Shown here: piece after piece, positions 9,600 through 17,781 of the stretch
How the letters are laid out: each line of letters begins with the position of its first letter
Position numbering within the stretch: position 1 is the first letter of the stretch
NCBI RefSeq assembly: GCF_013618475.1
Contig: NZ_JABJVN010000005.1
Location: 127,203 to 191,202 of the forward strand
DNA: 64,000 bases
Origin: Saccharibacillus deserti
Lineage (GTDB): Bacteria > Bacillota > Bacilli > Paenibacillales > Paenibacillaceae
Direction of reading: 5' to 3'
The notes under the pieces: generated by a model
What the model saw: the letters and a program-made list of their open reading frames with translations, nothing else
What the model was told of the DNA's origin: nothing
Databases searched by the model: none
Program-made: the position numbers and the translations under genes

Positions 9600-10020
9600 A
9601 AGCCGTGAATGGGAGGTTACAGCCTGACAATCCGCCGTCTTTGCCTTTGCCGGTAAATCCGGAGACAAGTGCCTCGGCCGCATGGACGGACCGATCTCGC
9701 TGCCCCAAGGGAACAGCGTCCGGCAGCCTGCGCCGTACAGATACTCCCATTCGTCTTCGCTTGGCAGGTCTAGGCCCACGCCGATATTCGCTTCGCACCA
9801 TTCTTCGAAACTTTCGCTCTCGTCGAATCGATACAGCTTCAGCGAGCCGCCGTCGCGTTCAATCCAATAGGCTTGAGGCGTTGATTTCATGCGGAAAAAC
9901 AGGCCGGATTCCCGCAGCCCGTTCGCCGTTTCGGACCGGATAAAATTCGAAGCCGACTCCTCGGCGGGGGTCTAGGTAACGGAGTTTCAGGACTTGTGCC
10001 GCTTCGGGTTGTTCGCGCAT
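9600..10020 (-). pseudogene. decayed formylglycine-generating-enzyme-like (SUMF1) gene
   Basis: From the ATG at 10020 the frame reads MREQPEAAQVLKLRYLD and is then interrupted. Removing one base from the five-G run at 9966-9970 (CCCCC on the coding strand) restores YLDPAEESASNF and the frame continues to a SUMF1-type motif DLPSEDEWEYLYGAGC with LFPWG. The domain ends soon after this motif, about 130 residues in, and runs into the terminator of the neighbouring gene, so the C-terminus is also lost. I see two lesions: a frameshift and a 3' truncation. A sequencing error could explain the first but not the second. Confidence 0.65.
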
Positions 10021-10101
10021 GGCTCAACTTTCTTTCGATGACAAAAGCGTGCGGCGCCGCCGCTTCATGGCAGCCGCATATGCAGGATCGATAATGGCCT
10101 G

Positions 10102-11088
10102 TCAGCTGCCCGATAGGTCCTGCGCATGCGTAACCCGGTTGCGGCCTCCGGTTTTGGAAGCGTACAAAGCGAGATCGGCCCTGTGCAGCAGCGATTCTTC
10201 GGTGGAATCGTCCGCGGACGTCTCGACACCGATACTCACGGTGACCCGGTGGGAACCGTGAGTTGCGGCTTCGATCGCGCCCCGGATACGTTCCGCGGCG
10301 GCGGCGGCCGCGGAGCGGTCCAAGCCGGGCAGCAGCACGACGAATTCTTCGCCGCCGAACCGGGCGCAGATACCCGAAGATCCCGCTTCTTCGCGCAGCA
10401 GGCGGGCCAGCCCGGTCAGGACGAAATCTCCGGCCGGGTGGCCGTACGTATCGTTGATTTTCTTGAAATGATCGATATCCACAATCAGCAGCGACAGCCG
10501 GGAACCGTTATCCGAACAAGAGATCCGCTCCTTACGCAGACGTTCCTGGAAAAAGCGCCGGTTGTATAGACCCGTCAGCGGATCGGTGGAAGCCAGAGTC
10601 TCCAGTCGGCGGTTCATCTCGATCAATTCCAGCTGTTTCTGCTCGTATTCGGCATGAAGCAGCTGCAGTTGACCGTTCATTTCGCGTGTTTCTTTATATA
10701 ATTCTTCAAGTTCGCGTTTGCTGCGCAGGGCGGTTTTTTCGTATGCAAGTCTTTTGCGCATCAGGAGAGCCACGCAATCGATTGAGATTTCGCCGTCCCT
10801 TTCCTGGCGCAGGCCGTTAAGCAGGACAGGGACATTTTGTTTGTCCGCCGTACGGAAAGAGAAATACACCTCGTCCACATGGCCGTAAAGCTGGATATGC
10901 GGATAAAAATACGTATGAAAAAACATTTTGTTGGTTACGGACATGACCGATTCGATATGCTGTCCGATCAGCGCCGTATCTTCGCGCAGACCGAGCATGT
11001 CAAGAAATGTCCGATTGGCCGACCGCACGAATCCCGATTCGGAGAACGAAAAATATCCGCCGGGCGCACGGTCCAGTTGGTTATCCAT
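10102..11088 (-). CDS. RsbP-type PAS sensor fused to a GGDEF diguanylate cyclase
   Basis: Cytosolic 328-aa protein predicted to make cyclic di-GMP from GTP. The N-terminal PAS domain (about 1-110) resembles that of Bacillus RsbP: LDRAPGGYFSFSESG, SANRTFLDMLG, IGQHIESVM and VPVLLNG are in the same order. A coiled coil (about 115-165) leads to the GGDEF domain (about 165-325), with DPLTGLYNRRFF at its start and an intact active loop RFGGEEFVVLLPG. No RxxD inhibitory site stands out five residues before that loop. It lies 26 bases downstream of an RsbQ-type hydrolase, the known partner of RsbP-type PAS domains, so the pair is probably one signalling unit. There is no membrane segment. The ATG at 11088 follows AAAGGCAG. 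Confidence 0.9.
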   Translation of the reverse strand: MDNQLDRAPGGYFSFSESGFVRSANRTFLDMLGLREDTALIGQHIESVMSVTNKMFFHTYFYPHIQLYGHVDEVYFSFRTADKQNVPVLLNGLRQERDGEISIDCVALLMRKRLAYEKTALRSKRELEELYKETREMNGQLQLLHAEYEQKQLELIEMNRRLETLASTDPLTGLYNRRFFQERLRKERISCSDNGSRLSLLIVDIDHFKKINDTYGHPAGDFVLTGLARLLREEAGSSGICARFGGEEFVVLLPGLDRSAAAAAAERIRGAIEAATHGSHRVTVSIGVETSADDSTEESLLHRADLALYASKTGGRNRVTHAQDLSGS

Positions 11089-11114
11089 GTGAAGGCTGCC
11101 TTTCTTCCGTCTGC

Positions 11115-11915
11115 TTAGAGAACGGTTAAGTATTCGGCGATCAGCGAAAATGTCTCGTCGGGCTGGCTTAACTGCGGATAGTGGCCTTTGGCCGTCATCC
11201 GGTTAAGCGTGCTGTCGTGCAGGTTGCGGTGCAGGAAGTCGCCGACTTCAATCGGAGCGATACTGTCCTCGGAGCACTGAAGAATCAGCGTGGGTACCGT
11301 AACTTCGGACAGGATATCGCGGCAGTCGCAGTAAAAAGTCACTTCGGCGAACTGTCGGGCGATACGGGGATCGCGCGAAGCGAACTGCCGCTCGAGTTCT
11401 TTCGCCAGTTCGGCCCGTTCGGTGTTTTTCATAGCGGCCGGAGCCATATAGCTTGCCCAGCCGCTGAAATTGAGCTGCATCATCTCGAGCAGTTCGTCGA
11501 TATCCTCGCGGTCGAACCCTCCGTAATAGTCCGGCAGATCGTTCAGATAGCGGGGCGAAGGGCCGACCATGATAATCCGGCTGAAATAATCGGGCCGCCG
11601 AATCGAAGCCAGCGCGCCGATCATGCTGCTGACCGAATGGCCTACAAATACGGCGTCCTTCAACTGCAGCGCATCCATGACATCCAGCAGGTCGCTGGCG
11701 TAACCGTTAAGATGGGCATACTTGGCCGGATCGTATTGATCGAGCGCTGAACGTCCGGAGCCGACGTAATCGAACAGCACAACGCGGAAGCGGCCGGCAA
11801 AACGCGGGGCAACCAGCCTCCACATTTCCTGGTCGCATCCGAAACCGTGTCCGAATACCATCGTACGATCTCCGCTGCCCAGTACGGTAACATGATTGCG
11901 TTTCAAAATATCCAA
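11115..11915 (-). CDS. RsbQ-type alpha/beta hydrolase
   Basis: 266-aa alpha/beta hydrolase closely resembling Bacillus RsbQ, the protein that activates the PAS phosphatase RsbP under energy stress. Shared stretches include RNHVTVLGSG, GFGCDQEMW, VVLFDYVGSG and MVGPSPRYLND. The nucleophile is S94 in FVGHSVSSM; Asp in LQCSEDSIAP (about 217) and His in AKGHYPQLS (about 245) complete the triad. RsbQ is thought to supply a small hydrophobic ligand to the PAS domain. Here the downstream PAS protein carries GGDEF, not a phosphatase. I chose the TTG at 11915 (preceded by AGAGGG) because the protein then aligns with the RsbQ start; the frame could begin at 11948. Confidence 0.88.
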   Translation of the reverse strand: MDILKRNHVTVLGSGDRTMVFGHGFGCDQEMWRLVAPRFAGRFRVVLFDYVGSGRSALDQYDPAKYAHLNGYASDLLDVMDALQLKDAVFVGHSVSSMIGALASIRRPDYFSRIIMVGPSPRYLNDLPDYYGGFDREDIDELLEMMQLNFSGWASYMAPAAMKNTERAELAKELERQFASRDPRIARQFAEVTFYCDCRDILSEVTVPTLILQCSEDSIAPIEVGDFLHRNLHDSTLNRMTAKGHYPQLSQPDETFSLIAEYLTVL

Positions 11916-12013
11916 TGTCCAAGCCCTCTTTTCTGTTCCGAATCCCAATGGTCAATCTTTTAAGTCTTCCCTATTTAAGAATAGAGGGCAAGTGACTCTA
12001 CGCTCATTATTAT

Positions 12014-12030
12014 ATCGGAAATTGTCCGAT
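12014..12030. promoter_or_regulatory. inverted repeat, possible operator
   Basis: Perfect arms ATCGGA and TCCGAT with a 5-base spacer lie in the 303-base gap between the divergent hydrolase and BMP lipoprotein genes. The binding protein is unknown. Confidence 0.3.
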
Positions 12031-12151
12031 TGTAGGTAAGATGCAAAATTTTAATGAAAGGCGGCTTTCAGATATATCGGTTTCTCGAACCGTTTTTAAA
12101 TCCTTTTTTGCGCTATGTTATACATAACTACACAAAATAGTACGTTTGCTC

Positions 12152-12179
12152 TAACAACTCAGCCTAAATCGGGCGATAA
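12152..12179 (+). promoter_or_regulatory. sigma-D-like promoter of the BMP-chemoreceptor operon
   Basis: TAAC at 12152 and GGCGATAA at 12172 with a 16-base spacer, 40 bases before the lipoprotein start. It resembles the sigma-D consensus used for chemotaxis genes. Confidence 0.4.
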
Positions 12180-12218
12180 ATGTAATGGATGTTCAGACAA
12201 ATAGAGTGGGGTGCAAAG

Positions 12219-13223
12219 ATGCAGAAAATGACAAAAGCCAAGCTCCTGGTTTGGATTCCCGCACTGGCTTCGCTGCTGATCGCGGGATGCGGTTCACAGC
12301 AGACTCCTACGGCAGGCGCCGCGGAACGACCGGAAGTCGGGGTTGTGCTCTCCGATGTGGGTCTGGGCGATCAGTCTTACAGCGATGCGGCTTTTCGCGG
12401 GCTGGCCAAATCGCGCGACGAAGACGGAATCTTGTTCGACTACAGGGAACTCGATCAAGCGGGAAGCTATGACGAAGCCTTCAAGCAGCTGATCGAAAAA
12501 GACAACGATCTGATTATCGGGCTCGGATACATGGTCAAGGAAAGTCTGGAAGCCGCCGCCAAAGCGCATCCGGAGAAGCAGTTTCTGATCGTCGACGACA
12601 AATCGGAGCTGCCGAATGTCGCTTCGATTACGTTTAAGGAAGAAGAAGGCAGTTATCTGGCGGGCGTTGTGGCGGGAATGACGACAAAGAGCAACCGGGT
12701 CGGATTTCTGGGAGGCGTCGAATCCGATCTGCTGAAGAAATTCCAGGCCGGCTACGAGCAGGGGGTCAAAGCGGCCAATCCCGCGGCGCAGGTGAAATCG
12801 ACGTACGCCGGCGACTTCGGGGATTCCGATCTCGGCGCTTCGATCGCTTCCTCGATGATGAAAGACGACGCGATCGACGTGATTTATACGGCTGCCGGAT
12901 TGACCGGGGTCGGCGCCCTGCAGGAAGCCGAGCGTCAGGGGCATTATGCGATCGGAGTCGACGCCGACCAGTTCTTTATCGCGGAAAAAGCGATTGTCAC
13001 TTCCATGGTGAAAAATGTCGATACGGCGATCTTCAAAGCGGTCGGCACGTTCAACGAGAACGGGGGATCTTTTCCTCAAAAAGATATGGTGTTCGGCTTG
13101 AAAGAAGAAGGCGTAGGCATCGCGCCGATCCGCGTCGCCAACCTCACGCCGCAGCAGCAGGAGAAAATCGACGAATTGAAAGAAGCGTTGATCTCCGGCA
13201 AGATCGCTATTCAGCTTCCCTAA
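12219..13223 (+). CDS. BMP-family substrate-binding lipoprotein
   Basis: Exported lipoprotein of 334 aa. The signal peptide ends in the lipobox LLIAGC (Cys about 24), anchoring it to the outer face of the membrane. The rest is a periplasmic-binding-protein type 1 fold of the BMP/Med family, which includes purine nucleoside binders: VVLSDVGLGDQSYSDAAF, LIIGLGYMVKESL, EGSYLAGVVAGM and IGVDADQF are typical. The ATG at 12219 is chosen because it starts the signal peptide; GTGGGG upstream is a modest ribosome site. There is no permease or ATPase next to it; 21 bases downstream a chemoreceptor begins, so it probably delivers a ligand signal to that receptor, not to a transporter. Ligand identity is inferred only from the family. 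Confidence 0.88.
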   Translation: MQKMTKAKLLVWIPALASLLIAGCGSQQTPTAGAAERPEVGVVLSDVGLGDQSYSDAAFRGLAKSRDEDGILFDYRELDQAGSYDEAFKQLIEKDNDLIIGLGYMVKESLEAAAKAHPEKQFLIVDDKSELPNVASITFKEEEGSYLAGVVAGMTTKSNRVGFLGGVESDLLKKFQAGYEQGVKAANPAAQVKSTYAGDFGDSDLGASIASSMMKDDAIDVIYTAAGLTGVGALQEAERQGHYAIGVDADQFFIAEKAIVTSMVKNVDTAIFKAVGTFNENGGSFPQKDMVFGLKEEGVGIAPIRVANLTPQQQEKIDELKEALISGKIAIQLP

Positions 13224-13244
13224 AACCGGACGGAGGTAAAGTGT

Positions 13245-14912
13245 ATGAAATTGCAGGGTAAACTGCTGTTAAACGCCATGATCTCGCTCGTGGCTTCGTT
13301 GGCGCTTGTCGCCTATATCATCGTACAGCTGCTCCAGATGAATTCGCAGAACCGTACGCTTGTACCGGATATGATGAATGTCCAGCAGTTGAACGCGGAT
13401 CTGAGCGGGCTGAGCCAGTCGCTCGACGGCTATTCGTTCTCGATGACCGAAAGCAACAAGGCGGAGGTGACTTCGCATCTGGAGACGGTCGGAGCCACAC
13501 TCGCCCTGCTGACCGACAGTGAAGAGACCAGTCTCGACAGCCAGGAACAGATGGACTGGCTGACTTCCATCAGCGGAAAGTTCACGGAGCTGTCGACCGA
13601 ATCGACCCAGGCGATCGAAAGCCAGGACAGCCCGGAAGCCAAACGCCAGGCTGCGCGCATCCAGGGAATCCAGAACGACGCGTATCGTCTGGATATCCTG
13701 ACCAAGGAACGTTACGACCTCTATACGGCCAAGTTGACTTCCAGTATCGAGCTGACCTGGCATATCGCTCTGGCAGGATCCGTCCTGCTGCTGATCGCGC
13801 TCGGATGGTTTAACGCCTATTTCGCCCGCAGACTTGCCCGGCGGATCCGGACGATGAAAGATGCGGCCGTACGAATCGCGGACGGCGATCTGAGCCTTCA
13901 TCTGGAGCAGGCCAAAGGACGCGACGAGCTGGATGAATTGAACAATGCGTTCGGCACCATGGTCGACAATCTGCGGGGAATCGTACGTTCGATCGAGAGC
14001 AGCGGCAGCGTGCTGGACCGGGTTGCCGAAGAACTCGACGGACAAAACGACAAGATGCAGGAGATCGTGTCGCAGGTTGCGACGTCGACGGAAGAACTTG
14101 CGATCGGCAGCCAGCGTATCGCGGAAGATCTCGGGCACACGGTAGAAGTGGTCGATGGGATGCAGCGCAATTTCGAAGCCAATCTGGAAGAAACGGTGCA
14201 ATCTTCTTCCGCGACGGAAGAAGCGCTGAGTTTCGTCGAACACGGCGAAGCGGTGATGCGCGAGCAGCTGCGCATCACGAGCGTGAACCGTTCCGCGATG
14301 GGAGAAGTCGAACAGACGGTGCGGGAACTGGAGACCAGTGCCGAACGGATTGCCACGATGACGGAACATGTCACGCAGATCGCCAAGCAGACTACCCTGC
14401 TCTCGCTGAACGCTTCGATCGAGGCGGCACGCGCGGGCGAAGCGGGCAAAGGCTTCGCCGTCGTTGCCGGCGAAGTGAACAAACTGGCGGACCAGTCGGA
14501 TTCCGCAGCCCGCGAAATCTTCGCGGCGGTCGAAGACATTGCCGCTTCCATGACCCGAGTCAAAGGATCGGTCAAGCAAAGCCTCGATCTGTTCCGCCAG
14601 CAGGAAGAAGCTTCCGCGACGACGGAACAATCGTTTGGAGCGATCAGCGGCAAGGTTCGCCAGATCGCGGGCAGCGTCGGCAAGCTGTCGGAAGATATGC
14701 AAGAATCGCGCCGCTTGAGTATGCAGGTACAGCAGGCGGTCGAGAATATCAGCGCGGTCACCGAACAATCGGCGGCGGGCAGCGAGGAGATCACCGCCTC
14801 CACGGATGAGCAGAAGCGTTCGTTCGAGGAGATTGGCGGGAAGGTCAAAGAGCTGCTTCAGGTACGCGAAGAAATGCAGCGGGAACTGGAACGTTTCCGA
14901 TTGGACGCTTAG
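13245..14912 (+). CDS. methyl-accepting chemotaxis protein paired with a binding protein
   Basis: Chemoreceptor of 555 aa with the classical layout: membrane segment 1 (about 8-28), an extracellular all-helical domain (about 30-170, four-helix-bundle type), membrane segment 2 (about 173-195), HAMP (about 197-250) and the cytoplasmic signalling domain (about 270-540). The tip reads QIAKQTTLLSLNASIEAARA, followed by [15 protein letters not shown]. The ATG at 13245 follows GGAGG. It is co-transcribed with the BMP lipoprotein 21 bases upstream, which could dock on the extracellular domain. A terminator follows. Confidence 0.92.
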   Translation: MKLQGKLLLNAMISLVASLALVAYIIVQLLQMNSQNRTLVPDMMNVQQLNADLSGLSQSLDGYSFSMTESNKAEVTSHLETVGATLALLTDSEETSLDSQEQMDWLTSISGKFTELSTESTQAIESQDSPEAKRQAARIQGIQNDAYRLDILTKERYDLYTAKLTSSIELTWHIALAGSVLLLIALGWFNAYFARRLARRIRTMKDAAVRIADGDLSLHLEQAKGRDELDELNNAFGTMVDNLRGIVRSIESSGSVLDRVAEELDGQNDKMQEIVSQVATSTEELAIGSQRIAEDLGHTVEVVDGMQRNFEANLEETVQSSSATEEALSFVEHGEAVMREQLRITSVNRSAMGEVEQTVRELETSAERIATMTEHVTQIAKQTTLLSLNASIEAARAGEAGKGFAVVAGEVNKLADQSDSAAREIFAAVEDIAASMTRVKGSVKQSLDLFRQQEEASATTEQSFGAISGKVRQIAGSVGKLSEDMQESRRLSMQVQQAVENISAVTEQSAAGSEEITASTDEQKRSFEEIGGKVKELLQVREEMQRELERFRLDA

Positions 14913-14996
14913 GCAATCCCTGCGATCAGCCGGAGATTTATACCCATGCAGCACGAGGCTCTGCGCAGTGCCTGAACGGATTTCTATAATTCTCCG

Positions 14997-15032
14997 AACC
15001 GGACAGACCCACAGGGTCTTGTCCGGTTTTTT
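14997..15032 (+). terminator. intrinsic terminator
   Basis: AACCGGAC...GTCCGGTT arms with one mismatched position, followed by six Ts, end the BMP-chemoreceptor operon. Confidence 0.8.
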
Positions 15033-15093
15033 GCATTTAAACAGACATACACTTTATTAAAATATACTTGTGTAAAAAAGTAAGTAAAAAGTA

Positions 15094-15122
15094 TTGCGAA
15101 GGCGAAAAAGCTGTGCTATGAT
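15094..15122 (+). promoter_or_regulatory. sigma-A promoter of FMN reductase gene
   Basis: TTGCGA at 15094 and TATGAT at 15117 with a 17-base spacer, in AT-rich DNA 58 bases before the ATG. Confidence 0.7.
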
Positions 15123-15136
15123 TCTTTTATAACAAA

Positions 15137-15149
15137 AAGTTAGTAACTT
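15137..15149. promoter_or_regulatory. 13-base palindrome over the start of transcription
   Basis: AAGTTA-G-TAACTT lies 14 bases after the -10 box of the FMN reductase promoter, where a bound repressor would block transcription. MarR- or HxlR-type regulators often control such genes, but no such regulator is present here. Confidence 0.45.
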
Positions 15150-15179
15150 AAATTATTAACATAAACGGAGGAATCAATC

Positions 15180-15737
15180 ATGGAAAAGTTGAACATCGGC
15201 ATTATTCTCGGAAGTACGCGTCAAGGGCGTCTGAGCCCGCAGGTCGGCGAATGGGTAAAACGGATCGCGGACGAACGCGGAGATGCCCATTATCAAATCG
15301 TCGATATTGCGGACTATCATCTGCCGCTGTTGGGTGAAGCCGATGCGTCCGAACAAGCGACCGCATGGAATACGAAGCTGGCCGAGCTGGACGGATTCGT
15401 ATTCGTCGTCCAAGAGTACAATCACAGCATTTCGGCGTCGCTCAAGAACGCCCTGGATTATGCCCGTGAAGCCTGGAACAACAAAGCGGCCGGCATCGTC
15501 AGCTACGGATCGGTAGGCGGAGCGCGTGCGGCCGAACATCTGCGCGGCATTCTGGGCGAGCTGTCCGTAGCCGACGTCCGCGTTCATCCGGCACTTTCGC
15601 TGTTCACCGACTTCGAGAACGGTTCGGTCTTCAAACCGGCCGATCTGCATCTGGTCAACGTAAACGGAATGCTCGACCAGGTCGTGGCTTGGAGCGGAGC
15701 GCTCAAGACGCTGCGCGTGCCGGCTGCCGCGTTGTAA
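15180..15737 (+). CDS. NADPH-dependent FMN reductase
   Basis: Flavodoxin-like oxidoreductase of 185 aa that would reduce FMN, quinones or azo compounds with NAD(P)H in the cytosol. The family signature is the start NIGIILGSTRQGRLSP (phosphate loop), followed by FVVQEYNHSISASLKNALDY and GIVSYGSVGGARAAEHLR. Length is normal for the family. The ATG at 15180 follows GGAGGAA. It has its own promoter and terminator, so it is a single-gene unit; the palindrome after the promoter suggests inducible expression. The physiological substrate cannot be told. Confidence 0.92.
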   Translation: MEKLNIGIILGSTRQGRLSPQVGEWVKRIADERGDAHYQIVDIADYHLPLLGEADASEQATAWNTKLAELDGFVFVVQEYNHSISASLKNALDYAREAWNNKAAGIVSYGSVGGARAAEHLRGILGELSVADVRVHPALSLFTDFENGSVFKPADLHLVNVNGMLDQVVAWSGALKTLRVPAAAL

Positions 15738-15793
15738 GCCGGATTTCCTCGACGCCGGGAGCTTCTTTTCCGGCACGATCCGAAGCAAAGACG

Positions 15794-15830
15794 AAAAAGC
15801 CCGATTCCCTTCAAGGGAATCGGGCTTTTT
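15794..15830. terminator. bidirectional terminator
   Basis: AAAAAGCCCGATTCCC and its complement around a short loop lie between the convergent FMN reductase and TerC genes. Confidence 0.9.
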
Positions 15831-15865
15831 GCTGGTTGGAAGCTTATCGACCGTTCAACCGTCGT

Positions 15866-16621
15866 TTAATGCGCAGCGTTTTTGCTGACGCGGATCCGGT
15901 TGATCAAGAAAGTAATGGCGAATACGGCGATCAGAACAATGAAGAACGTCGTATGGCTCATTTCGTAGATATGGGCTGTACTGAGAATCATTTTGACCCC
16001 GATAATGAAGATAAGAACGAACGCCGCATTCTCCAGTTCCGGAATTTTATCCATCAGCTTGAGAATGAAGGTTGCGACCAGACGCATCATCAGGATACCG
16101 AGCAGACCGCCGGCAATCAGGATCCACGGGTTCGGCGAGATGGCGAACGCGGCCAGGATCGAATCGATCGAGAACGCGATGTCCATCATTTCGACCGTGA
16201 TGATCGTACGAACGAACAGGCTCAGACCGGTCTTGGCCAGAATCTTCTGCAATCCCGATTCTTCTTCCGCTTCGTCATCGTCTTCACCCTTGGCTCTGGC
16301 TTTATCCCAGAAGTGCTTGATGGCGATCCAGAGCAGATACGCGGCTCCGATATACTTGACCCAGGCGATCTGAACGAGGTAAATCCCGACCCCGATCGCG
16401 ATAATCCGGAAAACATACGCGCCCCACAATCCGTAAAGCAGTGCTTTTTTTCTCTGCTTCTCGGGAAGCTTGTTGACGATTGCGGCGAGAACGAGTGCGT
16501 TGTCCGCCGACAACAGTCCTTCGATCACGATCAGCGATAAAATGAATCCCCACCCTTGGAGCGTTCCGAACGCCTGGAGAAAGGTACTCATTTCAAACAA
16601 ATGGCTGTAGCCCATTTCCAT
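15866..16621 (-). CDS. TerC/YkoY-family integral membrane protein
   Basis: 251-aa membrane protein with about seven hydrophobic segments. The family is recognised by LIVIEGLLSADNALVLAAIV near the N-terminus and by MMDIAFSIDSILAAFA near residue 150; the acidic residues in these two segments are the conserved metal-site residues. An acidic loop of about 10 residues around residue 115 (GEDDDEAEEES) faces the cytoplasm. Relatives such as YkoY and YceF are implicated in manganese export linked to secretion. The ATG at 16621 follows AGGAAAGG. The transcript has a leader of about 170 bases that does not match the yybP-ykoY riboswitch. Single gene with its own promoter. Confidence 0.92.
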   Translation of the reverse strand: MEMGYSHLFEMSTFLQAFGTLQGWGFILSLIVIEGLLSADNALVLAAIVNKLPEKQRKKALLYGLWGAYVFRIIAIGVGIYLVQIAWVKYIGAAYLLWIAIKHFWDKARAKGEDDDEAEEESGLQKILAKTGLSLFVRTIITVEMMDIAFSIDSILAAFAISPNPWILIAGGLLGILMMRLVATFILKLMDKIPELENAAFVLIFIIGVKMILSTAHIYEMSHTTFFIVLIAVFAITFLINRIRVSKNAAH

Positions 16622-16791
16622 TCTGGTACAATCCTTTCCTGGTCATAATATGTTGAAATTGACACTTGCTTTCGGTACTACGCGGCAGCTTCGATTTCGT
16701 TTCAATTTTTTGAGAAAAATTAAAGACAAAATTCAAAGTCGAAAAAAATCTTTTTTTCGTGCCAACTTTCATTTTTCATACGTGCAAGTGT
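16622..16791 (-). promoter_or_regulatory. long 5' leader of the TerC gene
   Basis: About 170 untranslated bases lie between the predicted start of transcription and the TerC ATG. It can fold a hairpin with the perfect 9-base arms CGAAAAAAA and TTTTTTTCG near 16739-16758. I looked for the conserved core of the manganese riboswitch common before such genes and did not find it. Function unknown. Confidence 0.4.
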
Positions 16792-16797
16792 ACCATA

Positions 16798-16827
16798 ATT
16801 ATAGAAAAAAGAAACGGAAATTTGCAA
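16798..16827 (-). promoter_or_regulatory. sigma-A promoter of TerC gene
   Basis: Minus-strand TTGCAA (16822-16827) and a perfect TATAAT (16798-16803) with an 18-base spacer. Confidence 0.6.
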
Positions 16828-16921
16828 GGCGTCCCGTTCGGCTGTTCCGATTCGGGAAGGAGCAAGGACGGGTAACGGGTAAGAGAGCAAAAAACAGGCG
16901 GAGAAGGGCGGCGGATCATTC

Positions 16922-17731
16922 ATGAATCGGACGGGAATCCATGCGATCGGAGGCACCCGGTTTCATATCTCGATACAGGGCGTAGGCAGTCCTCTCGTAT
17001 TGATGCACGGCGAACACTGCAATCTGGAAGTGTGGGACGACCATGTGGAGATGCTGTCGCGCAGCTTTACCGTCGTTCGTTACGACCGCCGCGGATACGG
17101 CAAAAGCGAAGCGATCTCCGGCCCCTATTCTCCCTATGCGGATCTGAAAGCGATTCTCGACTATTTCGGTCTGCGCCGCGCTTCGATTATCGGAGCCTGC
17201 AGCGGCGGGGGCGTCGCGATCGACTTTGCGCTGGCCCATCCCGAATATGTCGAACAGCTTGTGCTGGTCGCTCCCCGGCTGAACGGCACCCTGCCTCCGC
17301 TCCGGTTGATCTGGGAGCGTCTTGGCGATGCGCGGCGCGTCAAACGGGACGGCATGGAGCGTGCCGCGGCCCGCTTTCTGCGCAGCCGGTACTGGAGGTA
17401 TGCCGTCCCCCGCGACCGCAAAGCGCGGGCGCGCTTCAAAGAAATGTATCTCGGAAACGCAGTACATTATCAATCGCGCCCCGGCATGGAACGTCCGCTG
17501 CTGAACCGATCCCACAAGCGGCTGGGCGAGATCGGATGTCCCGTGCTGATTGTCATGGGCGAATGGGATTCGTCGTTCAACCGCAGAATCTGCCGGCAGC
17601 TGCACGCACGGATCCTGCACTCGTCGCTGATCCGGATGGAAGGTTGCGGCCATCTGCCGCAGCTTGATCTCCCGCTCGAGTTTTCGGCAATCGCGCTGAG
17701 CGCGCTGAAAGCTTCGGCGGCCGGGCGCTAG
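16922..17731 (+). CDS. alpha/beta-fold hydrolase
   Basis: 269-aa cytosolic alpha/beta hydrolase. The oxyanion region is LVLMHGEHCNLEVWDDHV; the nucleophile elbow GACSGGGVA gives a serine at about residue 96. Asp in VMGEWDSSFN and His in GCGHLPQLD supply the rest of the triad. RYDRRGYGKSE is the usual segment before the elbow. The ATG at 16922 has only a weak ribosome site. The MORN paralogue starts 50 bases downstream and may be co-transcribed. Substrate unknown; the family includes esterases, dehalogenases and haloperoxidase-like enzymes. Confidence 0.88.
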   Translation: MNRTGIHAIGGTRFHISIQGVGSPLVLMHGEHCNLEVWDDHVEMLSRSFTVVRYDRRGYGKSEAISGPYSPYADLKAILDYFGLRRASIIGACSGGGVAIDFALAHPEYVEQLVLVAPRLNGTLPPLRLIWERLGDARRVKRDGMERAAARFLRSRYWRYAVPRDRKARARFKEMYLGNAVHYQSRPGMERPLLNRSHKRLGEIGCPVLIVMGEWDSSFNRRICRQLHARILHSSLIRMEGCGHLPQLDLPLEFSAIALSALKASAAGR

Positions 17732-17781
17732 AAGAGAAGAATCCGCATACAGCTATAGAAAAAGAAAGGGGCTTTGCACCG

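Noticed and set aside
12031-12218. Purine riboswitch before the BMP lipoprotein
   Set aside because: No matching conserved loops; the region holds an inverted repeat and a sigma-D-like promoter instead.
16622-16791. Manganese (yybP-ykoY) riboswitch before the TerC gene
   Set aside because: The conserved core sequences were not found in the leader.
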